Of a DNA stretch of 64,000 bases, positions 14,501-28,853 are shown one piece after another. The notes under the pieces were generated by a model. The model did not search any database. It saw only the letters and a program-made list of their open reading frames with translations, and was not told where the DNA came from. The stretch is from Anas platyrhynchos (Eukaryota; Chordata; Aves; Anseriformes; Anatidae): contig NC_092590.1 in assembly GCF_047663525.1 (NCBI RefSeq), positions 54,714,501 through 54,778,500 of the forward strand. The letters are read 5' to 3'. A program made the translations under genes and the position numbers. Each line of letters begins with the position of its first letter. Position 1 is the stretch's first letter.

Positions 14501-17500
14501 AAAGTCATAGGATGTTTTATTGTGTCAGTCTGAAGAGCTTAAATTTGGCTTGGGACCATCTAGTAGACAGCAACAGCAGCAACATAATCTACATGACTTA
14601 ATGACACAGATGCCACTAAGTGATTGAGGAACAGCTGCCTTTTCTATGCCTTTTTTTTTTCTTTTTTTTTTTCTCAGAACAAAAAGAAAAAAAAAAAAGA
14701 GCAAAAAGAAGGGATGTAGGAGACTGAAAAGGAGATGAAAAGACAGAAATAACAAAAAAAAAAGATAAAGCAAAAAACAATGTGTTGGGTACCAACAAAT
14801 TTAGAGCAGTACAAACTAAATGTAGAAATCATAATGCAAGAAATATGACATAAAATACAGACAGTGAAACAAAATGTGGTAAACAATAAAGCAGAGACAA
14901 GGTCACTAATATATGACATTTTGAAGCTTTTTTTTTTTAAACAGAAATCCTGGTAGCCAATGAAAGTACTCAACAGCAAATATGTTATGGAATATACAAA
15001 TCTCCAAGTTGTTTCAAACAAAAACTTCGTTTTTGTTTGTTTGTTTTTTAAGCAAGGCATATTGCTGGAGCTGCACAAATATCATGAAATATTTGGGACT
15101 CACACTCAAAATGTATTTGAGAATTTACTTTTTCTATACAACAGCTGCAACAACAATAATAACAGACATCTCAATAGCTCTGAAAATATTGTGTAACAGC
15201 CAGGAGTTTCCATGGTACTTCTGAAAGTACTTTAAATTCACACATTGTAAAATTTCCATAGATGTCTGTGGGCTCAGATCTGCCCCAATGTATCTGAACC
15301 CTAGCTTCAAAATCCCATTGCAACTGAAGTATCAGCAAAAAAATTCCGTGTTCCTCTGCTAATCACATATCTATGCTGGCCCTGACCAATGCTCCAGTCT
15401 GCGTAGATAGCACTCACAATCCTATTTGTGAGGGAAAAATATAAAATGAATTATGGAACAATAATACTAGATTATTTCTTCAGCGTATTTGTCATGAATT
15501 GTTTTCCTAAGGCTAAGATTTTAATATCTTTTATGACATTTTTATGTCTGCCTTGCTGACTTTGAGTGGTTCTTTGGACCAAAATTCATATCATGGATAT
15601 TTTTGCAGCAGTTGGGATCTGGTCAAATTCAGAGCAGAGGAAGTGGTCTAAGCTGACAGTTTTCTACTTGTGTAAGGACCACTGGTGGACCTTGGGGTTG
15701 TTCTTAAACAGTTATAATTCCTTTTTTTTTTTTTTTTTCTGAAAGCCTTTGTATATGACCATGTGTACAAGCGAGTAGACAAGCTTGGCAGGGAGAGGAA
15801 TATCCATGTTGTTAACCTCATTTTCATTTGCTTGTAAAAGAAAACTGTGATAGCAACACTTTGAAAGTCATCGGGGGATGTTTTTGTTGTTTTTGTTTTT
15901 TTTCTAATCTTCCCTCTGGACAGAAGTATAAATGCGTATTTTAATCTCATTGTTGTGAAAAGAATATCTATTTATATTCATACTCATATATAATTTATTT
16001 CAATGGTGGTGTCACCTGCAAATTTGCACTTTTAAAGTACTTGTTTCCAATGACAAAAAAACAAGCAAGCAAAGAAAACCAGCTCTATTTTACTTTATAT
16101 GAGCAACTCAATTCTAGTAAAAACAGAATCTTTTTCTGGTAAGATTAATGGGCTTGTATAATACTTTGTCAAAAGCCCAAATTTTAATGCCAGCCTTTAT
16201 CACATAAGAGATTTTAAAAGATTTTTACTATGTTCAGGTATAACATTCAACTAATCTTATTCATGCAATAATGAATTGCTTCATTGACCTAAATCAATGG
16301 CTGATATGCCCTTCTCTGTCTCAAAATATCATCTTTCAACATCTCACAGTGTTCTACTGAAATATGCACCTCTTGGCTTTGTAATTAGATACTATCAGAC
16401 CAGCAAAGTATCTCTTATCCACTAAGTTGGCTGAAGAAGGAATCTAAAGTACATTACAAACCCTGCACCAAAAGATGCTTCAATGAGTAAATGCAACCTA
16501 AAGAAAAAGTTGTGCAAGAGAAAAGATGTATATATAGATATATGTATACATGAATGCATGTGCATATAATTTATATATGTTTGCATATCTACAAGTTTTA
16601 AATTAAGCTGTTCAATTCAAAACTGGTATTGCATAACTTAGGGCTTGAATCAGTATCAAAAATTGGCAAGAAAAGTTGTGGTCTTACAGTAGTTTTCTAA
16701 TTATGATTTGTTTTGGATTTTCATTTTTATTTTACACTCAAAAGGGATGGCAACTATGACTGACTGTTGAAGAAATTTAGCAGAAAACAAAATAAACATT
16801 TAATTTCTTCAAGATTGAAAAGTTTGCACTGTCTTTTGACTTTTAAAAGATTTCCAAAAACTGTACTAAATGTGTACTAATATAAATGTGTTCTTTCTGA
16901 AAAGTTAACATAAAAAACAATCACCAAAATGTTTTGTTTGTTTGTTTGTTTGTTTTTTTACATGACGTTTCCTCAGGGCATACGTGTTTTCCAAAATGCA
17001 TAGTTTTTAATGAAAAACACCAGGACACTCTTTAGATGAAGATGTGTAACGTTCTTTGAAAGAGATGGCTGGAGACTGAAGGCTTGTGGTCTAGTGAAAA
17101 CTCTACAGCATTATACAGTGCTAATAGAGTTGTGAACTAGTCCCTTTGGTCTGTCATTGTTGGTTGTCTATTTCAAATTAAAGATGTAATGGCATTTTTC
17201 AGAAAGCATTGATTCCCAGGACATAAGACCTCTTGCAATGAATGGATCTCATGTTCCAAAATAACATATTTTTCCTTGGCAGGTAAGGTCTGTTTATGCA
17301 TACTGAAGGTATTGCAAACAGCCACGGTGTGCACTCTCAGTACAAAATCACATTCTGTTCCATTTCACTGTTTGTAGTTCAAACCCTCCATAGACTCATG
17401 CAGCAAAAGCACAGTGTTCACTTATTTTTTAATTTAAGCACTCTCTAAAGTGCTCTATTATGTTAAGGCTGGTAGTTCTGTTTACATTGTCTTCAAGGAC

Positions 17501-18550
17501 CTGGCACTATGTCAACATTTGGGAAAATTCAGAACTCGAACTTTATTAAATACAAGAATCTGTGCATTTTAGTAGTGCACTGTAAAATAAAGACTAATTT
17601 TCTGAAACATAGCAGGTCATATACTCAAATCAAATCATGTCCTGACCTTCACTTAAAAGTATCACTTTGATAGCACTACACTTTTTCTTATCTGGTTTGG
17701 TACTTGCAGGGACCATGACTGTAGGACTTGGAGTTTGTGACACCCTGTCATTGCAACAGGGAAATTATATCACCAGTTATCATACTCATAACCATGAGTA
17801 GGCTGATAAGATGTATCAATACCAATTTACAAATGACAGCATCAAGAGCTGCACCCCTAAACTAGGTAGACGGAGAGACTGGAACAGTCTCAAACACAGA
17901 CAGTAGTTTTGTTGTGTTCAAGAAATTGGTTCAGTCACTGTTTATCTCAGTTTTCAAAATAGCAGAAGTACTTGTGTGTCTTTTGTCTGCCTACTTTCTG
18001 GCATTCTTCTCCTCCACAAACAGCAGCCCTAGGAATATATCCATTTCCAAAAGCGGTACAGGAGAACCTGTTCTTCTGCTTGATTGCATGTTCCAAAACA
18101 GGCATGAAGCATCTAATTTTTTATTTGTTTCAGTTTTGGGCTGGTTAATTCTGAGGAGCTGGTCACAGTTACAGAGAAAGGCTGAGATCCAGCAGGAAAC
18201 TGAATTGTTTAATCTTCCAGCTCCCAGGCAATTCTTGTCTCTCTTGCCTATACATCCACCATATAGTGCAGATTGTAAAATAGCACATTTTTACCTCCCT
18301 AAAGCTGACATCTTCAAAATTGCTCATCAACAGCAATATAAAATAGATACAGGATTTCATTATGCTTAAGGCATATGTATAGTTTCTTTACAGATGTCTG
18401 TAATTCATTTTTACTTCTCAGATCATATGTCAATATTGTGATTTCAGATGAAAATAACTAAAATAGTAATAATGTTACATGTGATTTTTATATAGTTCCT
18501 TTCTTCCAAAAGAATCCCAAGCCCCATTTTATGGGGGGAAAAAAAAAAGC

Positions 18551-18575
18551 AAAAAAAAAAAAAAAAAAAAAAAAA
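18551..18575 (+). repeat. poly(A) run, 25 bases
   Basis: An A25 run, preceded by an A10 run (18539-18548) and GC, after a short G6. It lies in GRXCR1 intron 1. Confidence 0.85.
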
Positions 18576-18858
18576 GGCTTATAACATTATTGTCAGCATT
18601 CAAGTCAGTAAACAAAAAGAGGCCTGTCCAACCTCTCACACCATGTATATGTGCATTGTGACCCTTTCTGTTCCTCAAATAACACAACGTAGCATTTTTT
18701 CTGACACTGTAGGTCTTCCCACATACTCTCCAGCACAGACTGCTGTGCAGGAGGTGTCAGAGTTTTCACTTCAAACCAGAAAAAATAATTGCAATATCAC
18801 AGCAGTGGAGTACAGGGTGTGACCCTGCTTCTCCCAACTCTTTGTAATGCTTCAGCTA

Positions 18859-18897
18859 TTCATGAAGTTCATGAAGTGTTCATGAAGGGTTCATGAA
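18859..18897 (+). repeat. Four tandem copies of palindromic TTCATGAA
   Basis: TTCATGAA occurs at 18859-18866, 18868-18875, 18879-18886 and 18890-18897, with spacers of 1, 3 and 3 bases. Each copy is itself a perfect palindrome of the TTCnnGAA form, the tail-to-tail arrangement of heat-shock-factor pentamers. The spacers differ from the 2-base gaps of a canonical heat-shock element, so function is uncertain. Confidence 0.8.
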
Positions 18898-19973
18898 GTT
18901 CAAAGACTACATCTGAGCTCACCTCCCAATGTTCCTGTTACCATTCTTCCTGCACGCACTCATACAGCCTGCTCTCAGGTGACCCCACTCCTGCTAACAG
19001 AACAAGTTATCTCCCTCAGGTTCGTGGTTTCTGCTATACCCTGATGCCTCCGTTTGCATGTGCTTTCTAAAGCCAAAACTGCCTGCTACCAGCATTGCAC
19101 TGACTCTGGTTGAAAAAAAATAAATATAAATAAAATTTGAATATATAAAATATATTTTGAATATATATTTGAATATATAAAATATAATTTGATTTACTTA
19201 AGGAAGTCAGCCAGTACAAAATTTAATAGAGTGTTCAAATTTGTAGGGGAAAAAAAAAAAAGAGCAGTGTCTGTCCATGCCTAATTGGATGTTATTTATC
19301 ATACTTTGGGATGCCTATCAGTATTTTCTTATTAATGTATTTATTCCTTTCTGCATACGGTAGGAATAAATGAGGCCTTTGAAAATTAGAAAAAAAAATA
19401 ATTTCTCTGAGTAATTCTAATCTATCCTGAAATTCTCCCTGGAAGAAACCTCACTGTGACATAATGCTTGTTTTCCTCTTTTGCTCACTCACTCTTTATT
19501 TCTCTCTCTTCATGCTTACCAATTCGACATCTCCAAGGAATCCTTCCAGAAGAATAGGGAGAGAGTTTCTGGGAAGTCTCACTTGGAAATGTTGAATGGG
19601 TTTGCAAGAAAAGAGAAGGATTTCATTGTTGCACAGTTTCACTGCCCACAAGTATTGAAAGGGAAGAAGCAAAAGAAGCCAAAAATAGATTTGCCCTCAG
19701 TAGTTTACACGAGGCACTAGAAGTTGTTTGAAAAAGGTTCTTTGGTAGCAGTGTCAAACAATAATTTAACATCATACAGTGCTTTCAAATGTTCTTGGCT
19801 TTGGTGAAAGAGGCCTGAAGACAGAAAAATTGTACCTAGATTGTCTTGTAGCAGCTGCTTTTAGGTAGTCTGGGGTATGGGACAGGTTAGAACAGGCAAT
19901 AGTTTAGTTGTTTACACTAGATGAGTGTTTGTCTTCTGCATCTTACAGATTTCATCAGCCTGGTAGATCTTAT

Positions 19974-19975
<2 letters not shown>

Positions 19976-20023
<48 letters not shown>
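19976..20023 (+). repeat. (TA)24 microsatellite
   Basis: An uninterrupted 48-base TA dinucleotide run in GRXCR1 intron 1. It is self-complementary and prone to cruciform formation and length variation. Confidence 0.95.
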
Positions 20024-20029
<6 letters not shown>

Positions 20030-23000
20030 CTGTTGCAGAGATCTCTGTGATTGTTTCTTAGCATCTCCTTCTCCACTCATCAACATAATAAAGACACCAA
20101 GATAAATACAGTGTTAGACTGCACAAGAGAAATAATAAAGTAGTAGAGCTAGACAAATGGTCCCACAAGTAACCTTGCTACAGTTGGCCTGTACTGACTT
20201 TAGACTGCTAATTGTTTTGAAACTTCCACTGCCAGTACAAAGTCTTTATGACTGCATCCACAGTGGAAACATCTGGCACTTAACTCCAGACAGTGCAATC
20301 TGTTAAGTTACAGCACTATGTATTAAGATACAGCAGTATCCACAGAACTTAATATCAGAAAATTGTTATCAACCAATACAATCACCATTCAAAAATAATG
20401 TTTATTTATAGCCAAGAACTTCTACTGCAATTTTAAGTCAGTAGTCAGGTAATATCCAAACCAAGTTTCAGCAAGGTATAGAAACACTTTCCCCTTTATT
20501 TACAAAGTGTGCTATGGGATCTTACACAGAAACAGATACCTGAAACCTTTCACACTTATTATGATCTCACCTACAAAATGATTTTCTAGTGACAGATGTT
20601 TCCAGAATTAAGTAGTACTTAAAATCAGAGTTTAAGTGTTGTCTGATCACTTTAGTTTCTTTGAGTATATCAATTATCATAAACCACACAAAGCATCATT
20701 CTGGGATGATTATTTTATATCAATTTGTTTGATTAATCATATAGATACATTTGGAGTTTTTTAGCCAGTCCAAACTGACAACCGGGATTCATGTAAGTAT
20801 GGGGAGACATGGTGGAAAGAATGCTGTGCACCAAGTGAAAGACATTGAATTTATAAACTGAATAAAACTGCAGTAGTTCCTAGAATTCATTATGATAAGG
20901 AGAAATATTTATCACTTGATTGGAAATAAGTCTCATAGAATGATTTTGCAACCCTAGGACCATCATTTTCTTCAGTGCATATCCATGAAGTGACTTCACC
21001 TGAGTGAAGCTCCATGACAGTTTCTCAGTGTGTTTATTTTACTATATACAGTGTTTGCTTGTTGGGTGAACAAAGTGGCCTCAAAGCAAATGGAAGGTAC
21101 ACTTGCTTTTTCTGATGTTGATCTTCATCTTCGCTAAGAGCTCGATAGCTTCTCAACTTTCTATAGCTGTGCCATTGTATAGTACAGTTTTGTTCTGTCA
21201 TTTGTTAACTAAATAACTGTAACATCATCTCTGAAATGAACTGTTTGTGAAGGTGAAAGTAAAGAAAGTTTAAAACTGCTCTCACTTAAATCACCTATTT
21301 TAAACTTTCTTTACCTTACCTTTCCTGATCAATCACTTCAGAGGACCAAGATTTCCTATACAAGAGCGGTGGTATTATTTTACTTACAAATATAACATTT
21401 GCAAAGTGGATCTTTTGAGACAATGAGCAGCACTAACTTCTAAGAGATTTTTCTTCCAGCAAAACAAAATTTCATTGGGGAAATGCTACAATTTCCAAAA
21501 TATGTTTTACTTCTAATATATGTTTTAGAGTATGTTTAACAAGAACATGTTTAATACCTGCATTAACCTATACAGAACACATCATGCAGAGTGCAACACC
21601 TGTCCTAACAATAATTTTCTTTGGCAATAAGATATGTCATGTTCCTTTATGTGCCTATTTTATATTGAAAGATTTATTGTAGTTAACTGTAACCTTACAT
21701 ACAACCTGGGAAATAATTGTTCTCTACAGGTGCAGTGGTAGAAGAGTTATAAGCTAATTTTACTAACATTTGATTATCTGCTATGTTTGATAAATGGCTT
21801 TCAGCTGAACAGTCTGAGTGGCATTATAAACAACTTCTCTTTGATGTATTTGCTGGATCAGGAAATTGAAATCTATAGTTCTACAAAATTATGTTACAGT
21901 CTTACAGGAGATATAAGCTCTCTGATTTGCTTCTGGATATACATAACATAAATATACGTATACATATATATCTCACATTGTTGTTATTCTATAAAAGAAA
22001 TAATAATTAAATTTGAGTAGTTTGTCTTAAGAAGTAGGCTGTGCTAGAGAAATTCTGAGGAGAAAAAAAAAAAAAAATAGTAAAATTAAAATGTTGTAGC
22101 TGCAAAATTTTTCCAAAACCTCAAATTCTCTTGTTGTCAGACTGAAGTCCTAGTTGAAAATTATTCTAGAGTTTTTTCTAGATACAACAAAGTTAGGAAG
22201 AAAATTCCCCATAGAGGAGGATAAAATATGGGTATTTTTAAGTTGTAAACCTCCTGTATCTACAAGAACATTATTTCTGGAAGACATAGCTTGTGTTGTG
22301 ACATGCCTGTATACAGCCCTAATGCCTACAAAATTGTATAACGTTATTTTGCTTCATGAATCATTTGGAAGTCTTTTAGCATGAACTATCACTGTATTAA
22401 GTTATGTTGGTGATGGCTTATGATTTTATTACTTCAAAGAGAGGAAGAACAGCATAACGGTTTATGCAACATTCGTTTGACATGCAAAAGATATAAACAT
22501 TTCTAAATATCTGGAAAATTGGGAAATCAAATAAAGTGTGAAAACAGAAATGGTGGTTCACAACATATCATTCCTACCAATTTTCTGTGTCTCCTGACAG
22601 ACAACGGAGAACAGGCAAATTGGAAGATCATTGCTACTTCTCTAAAGCACCTTGGAAACAGAAATTAATTACTGTAAGAGAGGAAAAAGAAAAAAAAAAA
22701 AAAAAAAGTCTACTGCTCTACTGCATATCACTTAGAGAAATGTTGCCATCCGTAAATGAAAAATGTATGAATGTATGAATGGAGCTGCATAGCATCTGCC
22801 TACCAAAAGATACATCTGTAAATAGTGTGGAAGACCAGAGAACTCAAACAATGGATCACAGATGGATCATGAAAAGAATGTTAATATTAATTATGAAATT
22901 CTAAAGAATTTACAAGTCCTGGATATCTAAGAATTAGTCTTTATTCTTAGAAGAAGATTTGACCTGGATTACACCATTTAATTTCCTATTGCTTAACATT

Positions 23001-23737
23001 TATGGGATACTACTTGGTACTAAAAGTTATATCTAGAAGTATGGAAAAGAATTATTATTCAACATTTGTTCTCTCTTCATTTCACCTTTATCTCCTTATC
23101 ACTGGGAACAGGGAGGTACAGATTAAAATGAGAATGGAGTTTCAATAAAATGCAATTTTTCTCAAGTTTAAAAAACATTCTGATTTTATGTGCTTATTTT
23201 TTCTGAGCCTTTTTTTTTTTTTTCTGGTTCTAGTCAAAACAAGAAGATGGGCTGAAAATAAAAGAGAGCATATAGGTCAACTTGAAAGAGTTGTGACTAG
23301 TTTTTAGTGTTTCACCACTTGCCCAAACAGAAATGCTAAACTTATCTAGAGTTGATTATATTTGTCTGTGTTCACAAAATATTTAGAATTGCTAATTATT
23401 TTTCTTGCATGTTATATTACTCTCAGTTCACATTGTAAGGTTCCTTAGGGCCTTGCTTTCTAATAATATGAGTATGATTTTTCAAATATGATTACCCGTC
23501 ATGAGTAGAAGCATCTTGTTCTGCTAATTATTCAAATGCTGGGGTTAATTCTAAGGATTATTTACACTTCCCATGATGTCACCCTGAATTACTAACAAAA
23601 CAAACAAACAAAAAATAAAAGCACAATACAATTGTCTTAAAGAGATTTAGGTCTCAAATCCTATCTTCAGAAATAAAACAGCTTTTATTCTTGCTTATGT
23701 TTATCACACTGTTCAAGATATTTGAATATTGAGTTTT

Positions 23738-23785
23738 CTCTCCATGTAGAGCATGTCTCTCCATGTAGAGCATGTCTCTCCATTG
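23738..23785 (+). repeat. 19-bp tandem duplication
   Basis: The unit TCTCTCCATGTAGAGCATG occurs twice in succession and a third partial copy (TCTCTCCAT) follows. The copies are identical, implying a recent local duplication. Confidence 0.8.
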
Positions 23786-24628
23786 CACAGCTTGTGTCCT
23801 GTTTGAGAATATCCTATAAGTAAGGATGGCCTTAGCCAGAAGTGAAGCAAAGCAAGACTTTCTGAGAGTGGGCAGATAAAGATTAAGCTGTTTTAGAGCA
23901 CAGATCATGTGAAAAAGTCAGCAAACAGCATGGCTCTGAGTCCTGGTTTGAGCATGCTGGTCCCATCTGTCTGTAATCACTGCTGCTTCCCCCAGTGGAA
24001 CATTTCATACTTTAGGGTTGTGTTGATCAGCAGCAAATTGCTGTCATGAAAATGACTGTGTCTACTCCAGCCCATTTCTTTTTGGCAGCAGCTTTGGAAA
24101 ACCCTGTTTATTGTTCTCTGGCAGGCAGATGAATTTTAAAAGAAAAGGTTGCTACTCCTTCCTATTTTGGCAGGTTGATTTCTGCTTGAATAAATAATCA
24201 CTCTTTCTGTTTTCTCCTATCTTTCACCAGTCACTCACTCATCCTTTCTAAAATATCCCCTTTGTAACCTTACACTGCTGGAGAGATTGATAGATGCTAA
24301 TAATAGTGTAATAATGCATACATGGATCTCTGACAATCATTTTACATTTAAACACATCCAGGTGCAGTTTGCTCACATAGTGATTCTTCCAGCAGTTCCC
24401 AAATGTCAGTTACAGTTTGTTTAATTAAAAGGCATTGCTGCTCTATGAAAATGAACTCTAGCCTGTTGAGCTTCTTTCAAATGTAATTCATCACACTGCT
24501 GACTGCAGAACAAACTGTTTATCAGGTGGGAACCTGGTCATGATATTATATGCTTCTGTCTTCTTGGCCAACCTATGCTTTGTGTGGTGAATGGTTCTGT
24601 TTTCCTAAGACTTGCCTTGAGTATATCA

Positions 24629-24629
<1 letters not shown>

Positions 24630-24663
<34 letters not shown>
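24630..24663 (+). repeat. poly(A) run, 34 bases
   Basis: The longest homopolymer in the window. It follows GTATATCAC with no recognisable retrocopy upstream. It lies in GRXCR1 intron 1. Confidence 0.9.
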
Positions 24664-24666
<3 letters not shown>

Positions 24667-25002
24667 GGAAACAAAGCAATAGTCCATGACATTGCACTAG
24701 TGCTGAAAAGGTTAATTTTTCTAGTGTTAAAGATACTGTGTAAGTACAAACCAATATCAAGGAAAGCTCTTATCAGTTAGATTTAAGTCAGCTGAAAATT
24801 TACCTTTAATTACGATCAATTACAGACTGATCAAAAATCAGTCTGTCTTACACAACAGAAGTACTGCTCACTCAGAACAGCTGAAGAAAGCAATAGCATA
24901 AATGGATTAAGTTGCTGGTGCCACTTCTGAACTGCAAGTAGCATCAGTAGAGAAAATTCTAAATTGTAATCCATTCTTCACAATTTACCTTCCTATTTTA
25001 TC

Positions 25003-25058
25003 AAATGGCTGGACTTGATGATCTTATGGGTCTTTTCCAATCTAAATTATTCTATGAA
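25003..25058 (+). mobile_element. CR1 LINE 3'-terminal fragment
   Basis: The sequence around GGCTGGACTTGATGATCTTA, then a TCTTTTCCAA segment and the TATTCTATGAA terminus match the last roughly 55 bases of CR1 elements. Only the 3' end was inserted or survives. Confidence 0.75.
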
Positions 25059-26481
25059 AACCAGAGGAAAAATTTGAATGAATATTACTTTGATTTGGGA
25101 TATACCCTGGAGTTTTTATGCTTGGCGGATAACAAGCTTTCTGTCAAAAGTAATTTAATCTTTTACTTTATTCCTGTGAATGGCAACTGAAATGAGATGC
25201 ACTGGCATCTTGAAACTCACAAGAAATGTTGAGCTAAACTGGGAAACCAGCACCCTCCTGGCATGCATAACTTTCATTTCCAAACTTCTGCCACTGATGT
25301 GGAAAATGATTCCCTTTTTCTTTCCCACTGTTCTATACAATTTAACTACTACCTGAAGATATTACTCATCTGGGTTGAGATAAAAACAGGCTATTCTGTA
25401 ATGAGTTGAAGTTGTCATTTGTACTTCACAGTCAAAGAAAATGCAAATTTTTTCAGGTGTGCAGTGAGCATACTCACCCCCAGGACCACAAAGCACTCTG
25501 CTTCCGCTAACGAATGTTCCGCAAGTCTCTGAATGAGACAAAGAGCAAAGTTGAGCAATGCTTAGCTTGACAAAATGCTGACGAAGTGCTGACTCGGTCC
25601 TTGCTCCGCAACAACAGAGAGCCTTATCACTCAATACACGGAAGTGATGAACAGGAATGTCTTCAAGTTATAGCACTACTTAGTTCTGTATTAACACTGA
25701 GAGATAAAGGACCCTGTTTCCCTGCTAAATTACCTAACATAATTGGAACTATGCTTTCAGCTATATCTTCATTACTTAATAATATCTAGAACTTTGGTAC
25801 TTTCATCTTCAAACTCTGAGTAGTTAATTACTCATTACACACTCAATCTTTGTTTCTTTAAATTAAAGAGCCACGTGCATTGAACACATAAGGTGCATCA
25901 TTCCTTTTCTTATTGAATGGATTCCAAAACCAAAGGCAGAGATGGATATTTTTATGTAGACATAGAGGATGCAACTCCTAGACAGCATAAATATACTAGC
26001 TCTGCCCTGGAATAACCCATAGTGTTATTCCTAGCTTTGATGTAAAGAGGTACAGATGACTCATCCATCATTTCTGTGTGAGAAAAGTAGATTATATCTC
26101 AGTGCAGAACAGTTATAGGTTTCTTGTTCGACCAAGAAAAAAAAAAAAAATGTTGTCGGCTTTTTATTTTTTTGTCCTTTTTTTAACTAAATAGATAAAA
26201 TGTCTGAAAATCAGAATGTAACAGGTTGTATGCTTCAAATGAATACCCCAACCTATTAGCAAAATAGCTGCCAATGTAGTTGTTCTGTATATCACATCTG
26301 TAGTTGGTGAAAATTTTTTAGCAGGGACAGGTTAAGCAGCTTTATGCTCTAGTCAAAAGTAGAATTTGGTCCAGAGATGTATAGTTTTAAAATAAAAAAT
26401 ACATTTTTATTCTTAAAATTATACTTTCCTATAATAATGTACTTATAATAGGGATATAATCTATATCATTTCATGATATAG

Positions 26482-26531
26482 ATATATCATATATATATAT
26501 GATATATATATGACATGATATATCGTGTCAT
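26482..26531. repeat. Two adjacent AT-rich palindromes
   Basis: Positions 26482-26507 form a perfect 26-bp palindrome, mostly AT with one C/G pair in each arm. Positions 26510-26531 form a 22-bp palindrome with a single mismatched pair (26516/26525). Both could extrude as cruciforms. They lie in GRXCR1 intron 1. Confidence 0.8.
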
Positions 26532-26662
26532 GTAGTTAAATGTGTTGTGGTCAAAAAATATGAATAGAAATGGAGATGCTGGAGTGATTTAAGTTACCTA
26601 TCTGCTTTTCTTTTAGAGCAACATTTCCCTGTCTTCTTTACATAGGTATTATTTAATGCCCT

Positions 26663-26686
26663 AAAAAAAAAAAAAAAAAAAAAAAA
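26663..26686 (+). repeat. poly(A) run, 24 bases
   Basis: An uninterrupted A24 run in GRXCR1 intron 1, with no recognisable retrocopy next to it. Confidence 0.88.
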
Positions 26687-28853
26687 GTAATAAAGAAAAA
26701 AACACAGTGAGAACATTTATTCTAATATCGTATCATATCTTCAAGCAATGTTGAAACTCCATACTGATTACATTTCTGTTTGCTACATACTTTTCTACTA
26801 ATATGATAATTGATACAGGATGAAAGAATGGTCAGAAAGTTCACTTGACATCTTTTCTTTGTCAATTCTTGTCTTTATCTGTTGTGACTTTAAAAGAGAG
26901 CTGCAAGAATGGCTGAGATAAAACTGCCTGTTGGAAGGAACTGCTTATATTGTTGGACGATGGTGGGATTTAGAAGAACAAATGACTTCTCCATTACACG
27001 TTTGGAAATCTGATTGAAAACATCAGCCAATACCTGGAAAGGGAAGTTCTCAAGATGCAGATTAAGATCTGCAATAGATGGAATGAGTTCTAGCAATAAT
27101 GGTTAAATCACTCATTATTCCCTTCTTTAATCAGGAAAGAATGTTTCCTGTCTCTTGTGGCATTCTGCACTTGAATACCAATGAAATGCTTTACTGATGC
27201 CCATGTGGGAAGGGAGAGTCCTTTGCATTTACGTGCACTACATCAAGAGCAGGATGTGAGCAGCTGGGCAGGAAAAGAACATATTTTCTTTTAAAACCTG
27301 CAATTGTGTATGCAGGTTTAGAAACTGTCCACTTTCTGATGTACATGCACAAGTTGCATGGGGAAATACATTTTTATTAAATAATATTGCACAACTGTTA
27401 AAATTCATTAAAATATTAGCAGTCAGTGGCATTCCAAATATCTTACCAGGGTCAATCTCAAACAAATATTTTTTTGCCTTTGCACCAGTATTGTCTGATT
27501 TGTCAGTGCGGAAGACAACACTGCATTTTGCTATCAACTTGTGCAGTTATTGGCCACTAAGCTTTCCCATATTTCTTTGTGACAAGGGAAGGAAGAGTGA
27601 GTTTTCATGTGGCATTTCTGTGGTATGGAAGACATACTTCTCTGACATTATTGATGAATGGTGTCTCTAGATATAGTTCCAAAGCAAAATTGTACTAAAG
27701 TTGTTAAAATGTTTTCCACAATTTATACTAGCAATATAGATGGCTTTTCTGTCATCTTTCTTGTCATGTGTGAAATAAGTCTTTACCTCACTGACTCCAG
27801 TTGCTCATCTGTGACCATTTCTGTTGCTTTGTATGACGGAGGTTGTAAAGACCTGTACTGTGGCCAACTCTCTACAATATGACTAACCGTTCCAAGCAAA
27901 AGCACAAGACTGCCTCTTTGGTTGGGAAGCTATATTTTTCCTACTCCTTTTCAAAATCAACAGGCTAGGGATGTTATCCTGATTACTATTTACCTTATAA
28001 GATGTGGAAAATTTTAGCAAGATTTAACTTTTATGCTTTGTAATAACTAGCACTGGATGTTGCAATGAAGAGGGGTTTTCATGCCTGAAAGTCAAACCTT
28101 TTTCTTTCTGGCTGCAAATTACATTCTTAAGCATATTTTATTGCTCTTTAGCTACAAACTTATGATGCTGCTGAACATTACAGCCACAGGCTAAAGTTCC
28201 AGCCAAACAGAGAAGTATCTCTATAACCACTTCTTTCTTTCAAACTGTTAATCACAAACCTTGTGTTGGTGTAGTGTGTAATAAACTGTCAACAGTACTA
28301 GACAAATGTCAGAGCAGGCTGCTGACAGACCAGAACAATCTAGCAAACATTATTTGCAAAGAAACATGGCTTCACTTCTTCTCTCTTAAGAAATGAGATG
28401 ACACATACATGACAATTAAATTGGCAGCAGGTGACTCCTGAAATGTGTTTTTGGTCAACTACTAAAATACACTTTACTTGGGTCATTGTAACAGAGTACC
28501 AATAAAGCATGTGTACATTTAATGTCGACTAGCTAGTCTTTGCAAATACTGGTATTTCAAAGGGTTTGTAAATCCTAATTCAGATCTGAAGTAGTTCTGA
28601 GATCTGTAAATTACATGGAATCGTAATGTAATTAACTTGTTAATAATTATTTTTGTTAATGCCTTTTATGGCATGAAATGAAAAACATCAGTACACACCT
28701 GGAGAACCATACCGCTAAGGTGAAGAAAAATTCTAACTCTGAAGCTAAAATTTTTTGAAATAAATGAGCTCTATCCTCATCATTAATATATTTTTACAAT
28801 TGCACAACTGTACTGCTGTGCAAACTAATGACAAATTGGCCCTCTCTAGCAAA

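Noticed and set aside
14525-15078. Phe/Leu/Ser-rich overlapping open frames
   Set aside because: They translate A/T homopolymer and simple-repeat sequence; no real gene signal.
17914-18369. 151-codon open frame with hydrophobic N-terminus
   Set aside because: No recognisable protein family, no splice or promoter context, and ordinary AT-rich intron composition. The hydrophobic stretch follows from T-rich sequence.
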